Positions 35,485 to 48,882 of a DNA stretch of 64,000 nucleotides are shown in pieces. The DNA is from Dillenia suffruticosa (Eukaryota; Streptophyta; Magnoliopsida; Dilleniales; Dilleniaceae). The notes below the pieces were generated by a model. That model was not told where the DNA came from. It was given only the letters and a program-made list of their open reading frames with translations, and made no database searches. The first letter of the stretch is position 1. Each line of letters opens with the position of its first letter. Position numbers and translations under genes: made by a program. The stretch is taken from contig JAVTVX010000009.1 of NCBI GenBank assembly GCA_033439265.1, positions 2,903,609 through 2,967,608 on the forward strand. The letters run 5' to 3'.

Positions 35485-36280
35485 AAGTTTAACTCTCTCT
35501 CTCTCTCTCTATCTGCGCTCTCTCTCCCTTGCTCACTCGCTGCTACTAGATCCGCTCCCCGATGATCGATCGAGCAGCTCTCCTACGCTGCTCGACCAGG
35601 TAAGTTCTCTCTTTCCCATAATCTCTCTCTTTCTATCTCTCTCTCTCTCCCCCCCCAAACCCCCCCTCTTCCTACGACCTTAGAAACCCACCCTCTTCCG
35701 GCCTCAGACACCCAAGATCTCTCTCTCTCTCTCTTTCCATCTCCCCTTCGACCCAAGATCTATACCCCTCTAATCGTAACACCAATCTCAGATTTCTCTC
35801 TCCCTCTCTCTCTCTCTCAATTCTCTCCTTCCCTCTCTGCCACGCTTTCCCTCTTTGTCTTTATTGCTCCACCTTCCCTTCGGCCTAAATCTACCTAGCC
35901 CCATTCTCTACCTCCAAAGCTTCTAGACCCCCAGATCTACCTCATTTCAGACCTCAGAACTAGCCTCTGCCTTTAAATCTACCTACCTTCGGCCCAGATC
36001 TACGCTTTCCATCCCTTCACTGACAAAACTCGACGAGATACCTCCTCTTCACCATTTTCTCTGCCTGTGAACGTAACAACCTTTGGAGCCAACACCTTTA
36101 GCCGAAGCTTTCCACCACCTATGGCTTCATCCGCCTGAAACCTACAACTCATTCCCGAAGCCTTCAGCTGAAGCCTTCAGTCAAAGCCTTCTGCCTATAA
36201 ACCTCTCATCGCCTACCTCCCTCCCTCTCTCCTACAGCCAAAACAAGCCCTCTGTCTTCTGCGTGGTGTTAGATTAATAA
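35485..36280. other. C+T-rich block of unknown origin
   Basis: The start of the 4.4 kb insertion in unit 3. It is pyrimidine-rich, with repeated CTCTCTCTC, AGATCTAC and ACCTTCGGCC motifs, and much richer in C than the surroundings. It could be a 5' leader of the LINE that follows, or a separate element or captured gene leader (a GACCAG|GTAAGT donor-like site lies at about 35595-35606). Proline- and serine-rich frames here (35378-35683, 36083-36277) are not recognised. Confidence 0.4.
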
Positions 36281-36289
36281 CAATTACTA

Positions 36290-36490
36290 AGATTATTAAT
36301 AATATTAACATTATTCCCACTATCTATTATTATTATTGTTGTTGTTGTTATTATTATTATTATTATTGGTACTATTACTATATTATAATATTATATGTAT
36401 TATCGTAGTTATTAGTGTTACTATTATTATTAGTAGTATTATCATTATTCGTATGACTATAACTATAACTATATGAATTACAATTATTAT
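36290..36490. repeat. ATT/GTT trinucleotide microsatellite region
   Basis: TATTATTATTGTTGTTGTTG at about 36325 and (ATT)n at about 36350-36366 are followed by degenerate ATT-type repeats to about 36490. It lies between the C+T-rich block and the LINE. Confidence 0.75.
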
Positions 36491-36639
36491 CATTAATATT
36501 ATTGCTTTATTACCATAGATCTATATATCATTTTATTACCTATCTATTCACTCATTTATGTATTCATTTATTATTACTATTTATCTTTTCAATTAATTCA
36601 TTTTTACATATCATTATTTTTTAAGAATTCCATCACGAT

Positions 36640-39600
36640 CGGTCTCAAACTCGAGTAAAGGAGTAGAGTTGCGGTAGATCGACAAACAACGTAAAATATA
36701 TTGTCAAATGAAAAAATAAGAGACAAATATATAAATACTTTTAGGGTGTTTCCCTCTCAACGACGTGCTACGTCAAATCCCAGATATAGCGACAAGTTAA
36801 CAAAAGATCTTAGAGTGCAGGTAAATAACTTTGTTCATGAAGATAGAATTTGTTTAGTTACTTGGAATATAGAATCTTTGACTGGTAAGTTAAGAGAAAT
36901 TGAAGAAACAATGAATAAACGAAAAATTGATATCATGTGTCTTTAAAAAACTAAATGGGTTAAGGAGAAAACTAAAGTAGTAGAATCTTATGGTCATAAA
37001 CTTTAGTATACCGGAAGGGATAGGAGTAAGAATGGAATAGGAATAATTGTGCATAACGATCTAGTAGATTATGTGATACAAATAAAAAGGAAAAGATATA
37101 GAATTATGTTTGTTAAGTTAGTAGATGGGAAAAACATAGTTAAAATAATCAGTGTATATGTACCCTAAATAACTATAAATGCAATTTGTAAAAAACAATT
37201 TTAGGAGAATTTAGATAAATTTATACCAAATATATCTAATAGAGAGAAGTCATTTATTGGAGGAGAATTAAATATACATATAGGAGAGAGAAACGAAGAA
37301 TTCAAAATCGTACATGAAAACTTTGGATTCGGTAGTAAAAATGAGGCATGAGGAACCATTTTAGAGTTTGACACAGTATTTGATCTAATAGTTGTACATA
37401 CCACTTTTAGGAAAAGAGAAACGCACTTAGTTACATATAAAAGTGGGTCGAATACTAGTGAAATAGACTTTTTTCTTACTAGAAGAGATGATAGAATAAC
37501 TTGTAAGGATTGTAAGGTTATATCAGGGGAAAGTGTAACAATTTAACATATACCCTTAGTTTTAGATATACGTGTGTCTAAAAGAAGAAAGAAGTATTGT
37601 TTATCTTTAAAGTCAAGAATTAAGTGGTGGAATCTGAAAGGTGAAAAGACGACGACTTTTAGAGATAAATTAATTCAAGTTGTAAATTAGACTACTAATG
37701 ATATTTCAAAAATAATGTGGAAAAAGATATCTATTAATATTATAAGTATAAGTAATGAGATGCTTGGCATATTAAGGTTCAGATCCCAACAGGGAAAGAG
37801 TCATGGTGGTGAAATGAAAAATTCAAAAGGTTATCCGTACCCAACGATAATGTTATAAGAATCTTAAAGGTAATAGTAGTAGCGATGCATATAACAAATA
37901 TAAAAATGCAAAAAAAAAAGATAAAAAAAATTATCCAAAAGTCAAAAAGTAAGGTATATAATAAACTATACAAGAGATTGGAGATTAAAAAAAGAAAGAA
38001 ATCTACAAAATTGCTAAGCTAAGGGAAAGAAAAGATAAAGATCTAAATGATATTAATTACATTAAAAGTAAAACCAATAATATACTTGTAAAGGACGACG
38101 GCATAAGAAAGCGTTAGCGTGATTATTTTGACAATCTCTTTAATGTTAATAGTATAATAGATATAGAAAATGTTGAGATATCTGTAGAAATGATTAATAG
38201 AGATTTTAAGTGTAAAATTCGTTTTTATGAATTGAAAAAAACTTTAAAAAGAATGAAAAATAATAAAACTATAAGACCTGATGGCATTCCTATAGAAATG
38301 TGAAAATGTTTGGGTGAATTTGATATAAAGGTGTTAATGGATATTTTCAATAAAATTTGACAAACTAAAGAATGCCTCAAATATGGAGAAAAAGTATAAT
38401 TGTACTACTATATAAGAATAAATGAGAAATATATGACTGCTCTAATTATAGAGAAATTAAACTAAAGAGCTATACCATGAAACTATGGGAAAGACTAATA
38501 GAATATAAATTGAAATTGAAAATAAATGTATTTCAAAATCAATTTGGATTTATATTAGAAATATCCACCACGAAAGCAATTCACTTATTAAGACATTTGA
38601 TGAAAATATATAGAATACAAAAGAGAGACCTATATATGGTATTCATTGATATAGAAAAGCATATGATAGAGTTTCTAGAAACTTATTGTGATGGGCACTG
38701 ATAAAAAAAATGAATATCCTTAAAATATATTAATCTCATTAGAGATATGTATAAGTGATAGATATGTAACCGGTGTAAGAACTTTCGGTGGTTTGAGCGA
38801 TAGATTTTCCATTAATTTTGGCCTCCATCAAGATTTGACATTAACTTCCCTCATCTTTACAATAATGATAGACAAAATCACAAAATATATCCAAAATGAA
38901 ATATTATAGTGTATATTTTTATAAATGATATAATGCTAGTTGATGAAATTAGGGAGAGTATTAGTGTTAAACTAGAGTTATAGAGATTCATATTAAAATC
39001 CAGAAAGTTTATATTAAATAAATCAAAAACTGAATATATGAGATGTAGATTTAGTGACAGTTATCAGAATGATGAAAAAATGATTAGATTAGATGGGCAA
39101 GATATACAAAAAAGTGAATGATTTAGATATCTAGATTCTATTATTTAAAATGATAGCAAGAGATGTGAATCATAGAATTCAAAAGAGTTGGATGAAATGG
39201 TGAAAAGTAATCGGAATTCTTTGCGATCGTACGATACCATCACACTTGAAGGGAAAGTTTTATAAAACCGTGGTTAGACCTATACTATTATATGATACTG
39301 AGTGATGGACGATTAAACAACAATAATAACAAAAGATGGTTGTAGTAGAAATGAGAATATTTACGTGAATATGTAGAAAAACTAGAAAAAATAGAATTAG
39401 AAATGAAAAAATTCGTAACAAGTTTGAATTTAGTTTAATTATAGAAAAAATGCGAGAGTATCATTTGAGGTGATTCGGGTATGTGCAAAGAAAATCCAAA
39501 GATACACCAATTAGGAGAATCGAGAACTTAAATATATGAGATTTAGTAAAACGTAAGGTAAACTGTTGAAAATTTGAATGCAAATTATCCACAAAAATAT

Positions 39601-39680
39601 GGAAGTTAAGGGTTTAGAAGAGAAAATTATCTTGGATAGAAATGAATGGTGTAAAAAAATCCGCATAAATTAAACAAATA
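36640..39680 (+). mobile_element. Decayed RTE-clade LINE
   Basis: Non-LTR retrotransposon of the plant RTE type. The 5' part has CCCTCTCAACGACGTGCTACG at 36750. The endonuclease begins ICLVTWNIESLTGKLREIEE (36849), then KRKIDIMCL, KTKWVKEKTK and a GRDRSKNGIGIIV block. Reverse transcriptase blocks follow: MKLWERLIEYKLKLKINVFQ (38477), NQFGFILEISTTKAIHLLRH and DLYMVFIDIEK. The active-site box reads INDIM near 38920 instead of (F/Y)ADD(I/V)(V/M). C-terminal blocks are SHLKGKFYKTVVRPILLYDTE (near 39240) and RWFGYVQRKSKDTP (near 39470). The frame has many stops, frame changes and AT-shifted codons, so it is long dead. The A+T bias against related elements fits decay of methylated CpG. It is only in unit 3. 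Confidence 0.85.
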
Positions 39681-39905
39681 CATTTTACATATTTATTTAT
39701 TGATTTATTGATTTATTTTTCCTTTTTCTTTTTAGTTTTATTTTATTTTTATTTCATTTTTATTTATGTGTATATTATTTTATTTTATTTTTTTCTCTAT
39801 TTTTTTTTCAAATTTGTCTCTCAAATAACCGATGTCAAATATTGGGATTAAGATTTAGTTTTTTGTTGTTGTTATTGTTAGTTCAGTAGTTGAGTACTTG
39901 TATTT

Positions 39906-40007
39906 TTTTTTTTTTTTTGTACAAGAGAATTCAACCGAATAAGATTAAGTCAGAAAAGAAAAAAAGGAAGTAAGAAAATTCTATCGATTGAGTTGTTCAA
40001 TAGGGAC
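39906..40007 (-). mobile_element. Short SINE-like element (family S1), unit 3 copy
   Basis: Counterpart of 6900-6993. It is flanked by AGTACTTGTATTT (39893-39905) and AATACATGTATTT (40008-40020). It begins with a long T run. It marks the point where homology with unit 1 resumes after the LINE-bearing insertion. Confidence 0.6.
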
Positions 40008-40020
40008 AATACATGTATTT

Positions 40021-42954
40021 ATTAAACAAGATCTTTGGGTAGAGAAAACAAACACGGGTACCAAGAGAGTTTCGCTTCCTGTCCATTTTGAACCAAATTT
40101 AATCAGATCTAAAATAATTACTGAATATCGATGATTAAAAAAAAAATTATTTAAGCAAATTGTATTATCTTTTTCATATTTCCATAAGCATATTACAATA
40201 AATATGTATTCTTTTTATCTTAAACAAAGTTAACTTTTTTTTTTTAGGAAAATTTGACCTATGTAATAAGCATGGTTTGGACGGGCGAGAGTTCTCAATG
40301 GTTTATTTATTAAGACCAATAACTTAACGATCGAATACTAAATCCTTTTAGCTGAAGTCTTGAGTTTGAACATTGGAAATGAAAGGATAGGTATTAGAAG
40401 AGCCAACTTTTTAATAGATCTCATGATACTCGATTGGATTAATCGGATTAAATCCAAATATTGATTGACGGTAAATATCAACTTAAAAAAAATGATTTAT
40501 TTATTAGGTGGGTCGACTGTCATAATGGTTACCCGGGCCTCAGATGAACTTAGGCCTATGTCCTAGGATTCCAAGGTTGATGGATCATATATTTTGGGCC
40601 TTGGGACTTGAGTTTTTTGTCAAATTAAAATGGCTATAAATTTGAGCTCTCTCCCCCAAAACGGTGGAAATCTCTCACCATCTTTCATTTGTATACAGAT
40701 AAATTCATTGGTTATATATTAATAGTACAACAAAATGCTAGTAAATTAGTGCAACTTTCCTGATAAACACAAACTCGTAACGCCATTGAAGGGGGCATTT
40801 TTTTTTTTTTTTTATCAATAGGAGACATGTTCATTTAAAATTATACAACAAAGGGTAATTCTCCCATTATACTATTAAATAAATTAGAATTATTAATAAA
40901 ACTCAAACTTACTCTTTTAAAAAGTGTACCATGTATACTAAATGTCAAACTATAACATATTGTAAATATGAAAGTTTTTTTTTGGGTTATATAGGAAATA
41001 TGAAAACTATAGAAATACATATATTTACAAAAGTTCGAATATTAGATTTCGTAAAAAATAATTAAGTAAAAACTCTTTATCATTCAGCTTTCCTATAAGA
41101 TTAATATGAAAGTTTTCCGGCCACTTGCATTCATTACTACAACCTTTCTTGCTACTTAGTTCTTACATTCATTACTTCAATCTGGTAAAAAAATTTGCGA
41201 GAGAGTGGAATGTATAAATGTATGACTGTAGGCCTCTAATCCCATATACAAATGGGGGATAAGGTTATCACCAAAAAAAAGATAATAGGAACAGGCCAAG
41301 TGACTATGACCCAATTTTACTTCACTGGCCTGTTTGATGACCTGTATTTGGATTAAGGTCTACCGGTGCCAAAAACATGGGAATGAAATTGGATAGATGC
41401 GTGTGTCAAGAGGATAACCCAGTGGTATAAATTTTTTTTTCTAATTTAATAATCTCATATTTAAATTATTATATAATAAAAAAAATTAGATAGGCGCAAT
41501 TTATTCAAATTATTCAAAAATTTAATCTCAAAACTGGGGTACGGGTCTAAAGTTTACAAGAGAAGTCTGTCTTCAGTTTGTACCCTATTACCTTGTTTTC
41601 ACCCAAAAATCCTGAATTAAAACTTCGATAATTGGTCTAGAATTCACTTAAATCTAACAAGCATGACATCCTTGCAGGGACACTCGTGATAAAAAAACTC
41701 TTGTTCAATTATAATTTTTAAATTTTAATATTTGAATTTTTATTGACGTGAATATTTTTTTGAGTTTTTAAGGTCTCAATGTAATAAAAAAAAAATCTGA
41801 TAAGCATGATCTATAGACTATTGTAGATATACTTAATAAATTTATCATCATAAAATGAAAATAATTATTCAGATTCTTAACATTATTTAAAAAAAAGGAA
41901 TTATTAAGCATATAAGTAATTCGATATATTAAGTTCTTAAGTTAATTGGAACAAACCAGAGTAAGATTCAACAAATTAAAAGTATTATTTTATTCACAAT
42001 ATCGTATTAATATATAATTAATTTATTTTTGTATAAGTAGATATTTATTGTTGATTAATATTTAAATTTTTTATTAAATTGATTTAAATATTATGAAATT
42101 GATTTAAATATTATGAAATTTATTAAGCGATTGATTTTTTTAAATTTTATTTTTATATTTTCTTATCAAATTTCTAGCTGATAGGGTGCAACGTATAAGA
42201 GTTTGGTGAAGGTACAAAGATAAAAAAAAAAACAAAGGTATGGCATTATTGTCGACAATGATAGCGCATGGCATGGGCAAAGCAAAACAATGTGAGCTAT
42301 GGTGAGGTGACATTTTGTATGTTCCCTTACAGATATTTCCTTTTTTGTTATTTTATTTTATCTTTTTTAGGTCTGAGAAAGGATTGCCTCGACTCAATTT
42401 TCGAACCCGAGCAGAAAAGTTAAAGGTAGATTAAATTACCCATATTTGTTAATATCGATGAAATGAGTACTTTCGTTGTTTAATTAAATCGGGAGTTAGA
42501 TTTTTTTTGGGTACAGAAAAAATAATATTAGGAGATCCATCTCCAAAACGAGTTTTACAACTGTCAATCCAGATTAATCGGAGCGAAATTTAGATACTGG
42601 GTGATGGCCAAATCAAGGAACCAAAAAAAAGACAGGCTAAATTAATATTAGTAAAATTTGTTTATAAAAGAAATATTGATATGATGATAATTTTAGTTTT
42701 TTAAATCGAAATTTATTTTTATTTATAATATTTTTTATCAAAAATATTATAAATAAAGTCAAATTAAAATTTACCGAAAAAGGGCTGCATGGGTAAATTT
42801 GTTTGGATTTCTTCTAAATGTCTGTTTGTGTCATTGATTTTGTTATAAACCTTTTAATTTTTGGTGAATTAATTCAATTTTATCTTCAATTTCTACTTTG
42901 TTACATTAGCTAATAAAAGCGCGACATTCAAAGAAACTCGTACCAGCATTGAAC

Positions 42955-43016
<62 letters not shown>

Positions 43017-46000
43017 TGTTTGAAGAAAGGCAGTTCTCGAGGATATTAACTTTTGATTAAGTATTAAATTTAAAATTTAAAAATAAAAATAAAAAGATTA
43101 TATTAAGTGAGTTTTCTTTTTAAAAAAAATTGAATTTGATAATATTAAGAATGAATCGGTCAAATTTCAGATATTAATTTATTAAGAAAAAATGGAGTGA
43201 TTGATTGTGTTTGGAAGCGAAATTAATTTTGGGATTCGGAATGTTAAAATAGAACAAGAAAAATCGAACCCTTCTCAAAGTTTTCAAAACAATTCAAATA
43301 AAATTTTACTGAAATTAAATAAATATAATAATAATTTATGTTTTTCCAAAAAATTTGACTTTTAATAAAAATCTTATATTTTATATGCAAAAACAAGTGA
43401 ACAAAACCCATTAAAGAAACTCATAATTGAAGGCCAAAAGTTGGTGCGTTTATGAATTATTTCGTCCACCGGTCCGATTGTGACAAGGCCGAATCTCCCT
43501 TGAAAGAGAGAGTATACCCACCAACGGATATACAGAGCGATGGACAGTCGGGATAAAATATTATATTACTTAATTAAATTTAAATTTAAAATTTTTTTAA
43601 AAATATATATATAATAAAAACTATCTCTTCAATAAGATACTCTTACGGATAGTTAAATTAAATTAATTAAAATATAATTTTAAATATAATTAATAAAGAA
43701 TATGCGTGAGCACGAGTGAGGTTGGACATGGAGTGGTCCCCTAAAGATGGGGTTGGGTGGGTGATTGGGGTTTTGTCATGAAAGGAGTTGAAAGCAACCC
43801 CCATTTTCTCTTCCTCGTTGAGTGCTCTTTTTTCAAACATTTTCTTAATCTCTTGCTGATCCATGCTTAGCTAATTATTGTGCCCACCAAATATTCCCAT
43901 CTTCCACTGATCCCAGTATTCACTTTATGGTTTATACCGCTCCCCATGTTTTTTTTTTTGTACTTCACTAATAATAATTTCCATGTTTATAAGTCAATAT
44001 TTGGCCTTGCTTTTAGAAAATAGTCTTACTATATTTTTCTCTCACTCATATTTTTTAATTATTTGTTCGTATCATAAATCTTTTTATCTTTCTGATAATA
44101 AAATAAAGAATTATAAGTGATCAGAACTTATTTCTTTTTTAAAAAGAAAATCTTTTTCTCTTTTTAGTATGTTTGATGTTAAGAAAATCACACTCAGTAT
44201 CCTTGACACCGTCAAATCACAATCAGAGAAGTTCCAATCACAAGAAAAGGCACATTAGTGTGGAAATTGTCTATGAAAATACTCGCCCGGGCACTTAAAG
44301 AGTCCTTACTGAACCTAGCAACATATATTAAGGCATTAGGTATACCCCTTTATACATTTTTATAAGGCAAAGGTACTTACTTCCAATTTTGTAAAATATA
44401 CTTGTCCTAATTATACCTAATCTTTAATTATTTTATGAAATATAATATGGCATGCCTAGCTGTATGATTTTAGGTTATAAAAACAAGAGATTCTGATCCT
44501 TTTAGAATACCCGAGTGGTTGAAAGTTCTGATTTAAGTATTTTCTTCAAAATCTCTGTTTGATAGATACATATATTTTCATAACTCTTATATAATCAAAA
44601 AAAGTACAAGAGATCCTTAGTTTTATTTCTCATAATGCCCTCATCTTTGTTGTTTTCTCTGTTATTGATAAAATTTTAGCAATATTTTCAAATTTTGAAT
44701 TAGCAATATTTGGATACTTCTGCTTACCGATTGCATTCCGGGTGACCAAAAAGTTAAAAGGCACAAACCCATGTGCTCCTTGGACATGCGCAATGCATTT
44801 TAAGGCAAAGCCTGAGGACATGATTTTGGGAACATTTCTTTTTGTCGACTATAGAGGTATTTCCTCTTAGGGGCTCCTTTTTTTTATTATACTAATAAAA
44901 ATAATGATATACTTATTCTTTTTTTTTTTTTGAGCGGGGGAGGGAGCATGAAGGACTACCTTTTCTATCCTATCAATATCTTTTCAAAGGACATAGTTGG
45001 AGAGACCAAACATATATCAAGACCATAGATGCCAAGAAGCCTTTTGGTGCGAGGCCTAGATGTTTAGTTTACTTTTTCCATGACATCTATGAAGACGTTT
45101 GATCATAACTTTATTTAATTTTAAAAGCTTTAATTATCAAATCGTGTTAACTCCACTTATAGTTGTTTGAGATTTCAATTGTAATATAATGATAAATTTG
45201 TTTTAAAACTATTATTTATAATTTAAATAGTGTATTTATAAGGAACCAACAGATGTATTTATCTATTATCACGGTTTATTCAATTAAAGAAGTTGATTTC
45301 CATTTTAATGGAAAAATGCAAGTTAACTTTCTTTTACGTAACAAATAGTGTATTACTAACATTGGTGTCCAGTTCGGATACTAATAATATCTGTTAAATA
45401 AGATTTTGAATTCAAATTTTGTGTATGGTATAAAGAATAATTGTAATAATTTTACTTTTTAAGAATATAATCTGATTTGAATCGAATTTATTTTGATCAC
45501 GACGTAATTATAAAAAATCAGTGATTTATATTGTGGTGATGGTGACAAAATACCATATGCCCCACCTTTTCTTTTTTTAATTTTGCAAAAGTTGAATTAC
45601 CCTTTTTTTTCTTTTGCTTTTCCCACTTTTTGAATATCGGCAAAGTTGTTCACGGAGCTTTATTTTTTAAGGTGGGGATCTCTCCAACTAGAAGTCAAGG
45701 ACGCATAATTGAGAAAATCATTTGAGTTCTTGAAATTTAGACAAAAAATAAAAAAAAAAAAGATAATTTCAATTTTCTATTATGTTATCATCGCACCAAA
45801 TTAAAGTTCTCGCTTAGCCTTGCACCTTAAAGTCAAAAGGTTGGTGTTATGATGTTTTCCAACAACTAACGAGAGGGGAAAAAAGGCAAATTTGAATAAT
45901 AAGCTTCACACTTTATTAAAAATGTGAAATCAAATCTAGATGTAATGGTATTGAATGAATTTACAATATAACAAAAGCAAATATAATTAAACGATTAATG

Positions 46001-48395
46001 CCCTGATAACTTTTCACGAAATAGTAAATTCAAGTTTCGATAAATTTATTTAATAATTGTATGAGAATAATTATCTTATTGTGTAATTTTATAAATAATG
46101 AATATTTATTATCGTCTGATTAGTCTAATAGTTGAATACTGATTTTTCTTAAATAATATTTCTAATTTAAATTTTATATATAAAAAAAATCTGACGAGTT
46201 AGGTTTTGTCTCTTAGAGGGTTAAAAACAGTTCGAATAGAATTTAATCGGTTCTAAACTTGATCATCGGGCATTTGGCTTATTAAAAAATATTTATTTAT
46301 GACTGTTGTGTCGTCGATCTTCCTTAAATTTTTTATTTTACGAGGATTGAAAATCAATGCTTGGTTTTCCGCAGGTTTTCAGAAAAGCATGTGGAGCATG
46401 CTTGATGCCTTGTCAAAGAATTAATGGAAACGGAAATGGCTCGACTAATCTTAATCCCCGGACACTTCGAAACTCGCTACTATTTTTCTCTCTTTCTCCA
46501 AAGAACTAAGAAGTCGGTGAGTATGAGCCACTCAGATGATGCCAATACTGTGGTTAGAAACGGTTATACAAAACAATTGTTGACTAGAAGAAACTAGAAA
46601 CCCTAGAAAAAGGGGGTTCTTGCAGTTGTAAGGAATTGATTATCAATGCAATAATTGATGGACAGTGACCCTTTTAGTCCAATAAGAGATAGAGCATGAC
46701 ATCATTTAGAAGTATGGTGGATAAGGTGGTTGAAATTTTAAGCAAATTATTTATGAAAAATAGATATTCCTATTCTTAAGATCACCCTATTGCCACTTCT
46801 TTATTTAACCCCCTAGTTTGGCTACAAAAATAAAATATACTATTTCTTTTAATTACTAAAAAAGATAATCAAAATGATCAGCGTTATCATCCTCTTCAAT
46901 AAAAATCTCTTTTTTGAATAAAAAAATTAAAATTATTATCATATTTATTTTTTGGATATAAGGTATCGGTATCTGATAATTATATTTATTCTGATTAAAT
47001 TCGATTTCAGTATTGTATATCAAAATTGACGAGTGTCAAAGAAATAAAACGTTAAAAACTATTATTTCATCATATTAATCGGTCCAAGTAACACCCACCA
47101 ACTTGATTTTGATACTGAGAAGGGTGGCATAGTATTCTTCTTATGTACAAAGCAACAAAATTTGCAAGTTGTACGTGAACTGTATGAGGGGACAACATGC
47201 AGGAATTGGGGTTGAAGATCAGGGAGGTGGATAAAGGGGGAAATATATGGTCTGTCCTTTTTCCCTTATTTTTCTTTGAATCTCATTGGGTCCTGTTTTG
47301 GGCTGCCCCACAGGGTCATCCTTTTGAACAGACCACGCACATGAACATGATCTTTGCCAAAAAGTCAACATTACCCAACAAGAAAACTGGGATTGAATAA
47401 ATATTTCATCTCTCAGAAGGGTAATATTGTCATTTCACTTTTTTTGGGTTGGGGCTGGCCTTTCTTGAGCTGAACCGACGCATGTAATGTGGCACTTGGA
47501 TGTATATCGTGTGTGCCTTGGCAGAATCAAATTCCTATAATTTATCAATTTCACCAACCCCAAGCTGGTGAGGAGTCCATCTCTATCATATCATAAAAGT
47601 TTCAGTAGAATTCAAGGAATACACCAAAAACAAAAACCCTTTACTAAAATAATGTCTGTTAGATAAAGAAAAAAGGACTAAATAATTTATGGTGGGAGAT
47701 TCCATATGTGTGTGAAAAAATGTGAAGCTTTTTTTAAAAAAAATAAAAATAAAAACTTTCCACAAGGCACATACATTTATCTCCATTTAGGCCTATTTAA
47801 AAGATTAAGATTAATGTTAATTGAGTGTAAGGAAAATTTTAATTATAAAAGTTATTAATATAAAAATAATTTTAATTCTTTTAATAGAAAATTTTATCTT
47901 TTGATTTTATATTTTTTACAAAATTAAAAAATTATAAATAAATTAAAATAATTTTATAAAATTATAAGAGGGTGTTTGGTTAAAGTGAATAGAAATAAAA
48001 AATCAGACTATAATCTAAATGATTGTTTGCGTTAATGGAATAGCAATTGAGTTTAGAAATGGAATGGTAAATTATGGAATTTCTTAAATTCAAGTGAAGA
48101 TAAATTGAGATTTTTTTTTTCTAAATATAATCTCGGTACTCTATTGTTTTGTTCTTTTTTCCTGACTAATGTTATTAAGTTAATGATAGGATAAACAAAA
48201 TCTAACAAATATGATATGATTTTATATATTATTAAAAAGGAGAAACTAAAATATTTTAATTTTGGTGTACTAAAAAAATGGACTTTATTATTATTATAAT
48301 TATAATTAATCCTAATACCATTATCCCTTGCCTCTTCAAAACTTTTGTTTATGCTACAATACGTCTGGTTTTCTCTCTCTTCTTTTCATACTCTC
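40021..48395. other. Intergenic part of unit 3, no gene recognised
   Basis: Matches unit 1 (7007-15430, minus its own insertions) and, from 40665 to 46740, unit 2. It contains an S2 SINE-like copy at 40308-40495, decayed SINE-like copies near 42475-42620 (TTTAATTAAATCGGGAGTTAG, AATAATATTAGGAGATCC), 43040-43190 and 43570-43690, and a GA microsatellite at 42958-43011. A segment at 46300-46700 shared with unit 2 may be an old gene fragment (see findings). Open frames such as 43667-43864 are not coding. Confidence 0.5.
42958..43011. repeat. (GA)27 microsatellite
   Basis: A pure GA run of about 54 bases. The matching place in unit 1 (9914-9930) has only about 17 bases of GA, so the tract has changed greatly since duplication. 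Confidence 0.95.
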
Positions 48396-48399
48396 TCCC

Positions 48400-48847
48400 T
48401 CTCTTTCGTGCTCTAGTGGTGGGCTTTTTGGTGTCAGCGGTGGGGTATGCGTTTTTTGGAGTTAGTGACATTTTTTGCTTTACACTTGATTTAGCTGCTG
48501 AAATTTGTCTCAAAAAGCTAGTTGAATTTCTGGGGTTGGTTTTATCTTTCTTTCGACAACTATTGTCACTTTTGATTTTTGTTTTTGTTAATGTTGGATT
48601 CGAGTCACTGTTTCTTTGTGGTTTACAGTCATATCAGTGTGAGTCCATCATTTCTTTAACCATTAGGTTGAAAGCAAATGCACACCGTCTTTGGTAAGGT
48701 TCAGCTTTCTGGGTTGTCATTGTTCCTCAGTTTTGTCCGCCTTTTGCGTCATTTTAGTGGATTTCATGAAGATTTAGGATCTGGGCTTTAGTAGATATTT
48801 GGAATTCTTCACTGGGTTGCTAGATTTTGTAGAGAGAGACAGATTTC

Positions 48848-48879
<32 letters not shown>
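48400..48879 (+). promoter_or_regulatory. NAT-B 5' leader and proximal upstream region
   Basis: Closely matches the NAT-A leader (15490-15920). The site corresponding to the NAT-A TATA box reads GCTACAATAC (48353-48362) and is not a TATA box. A donor-like TCTTTG|GTAAGG near 48690 and an acceptor-like GATTTAG near 48777 are shared with NAT-A. A GA run of about 29 bases (48851-48879) ends at the start codon and is much longer than in NAT-A. Confidence 0.5.

Positions 48880-48882
<3 letters not shown>

Noticed and set aside
48278-48697. 139-codon frame upstream of NAT-B
   Set aside because: Lies in the 5' leader; the aligned leader of NAT-A has stops in this frame, so it is not conserved as protein.
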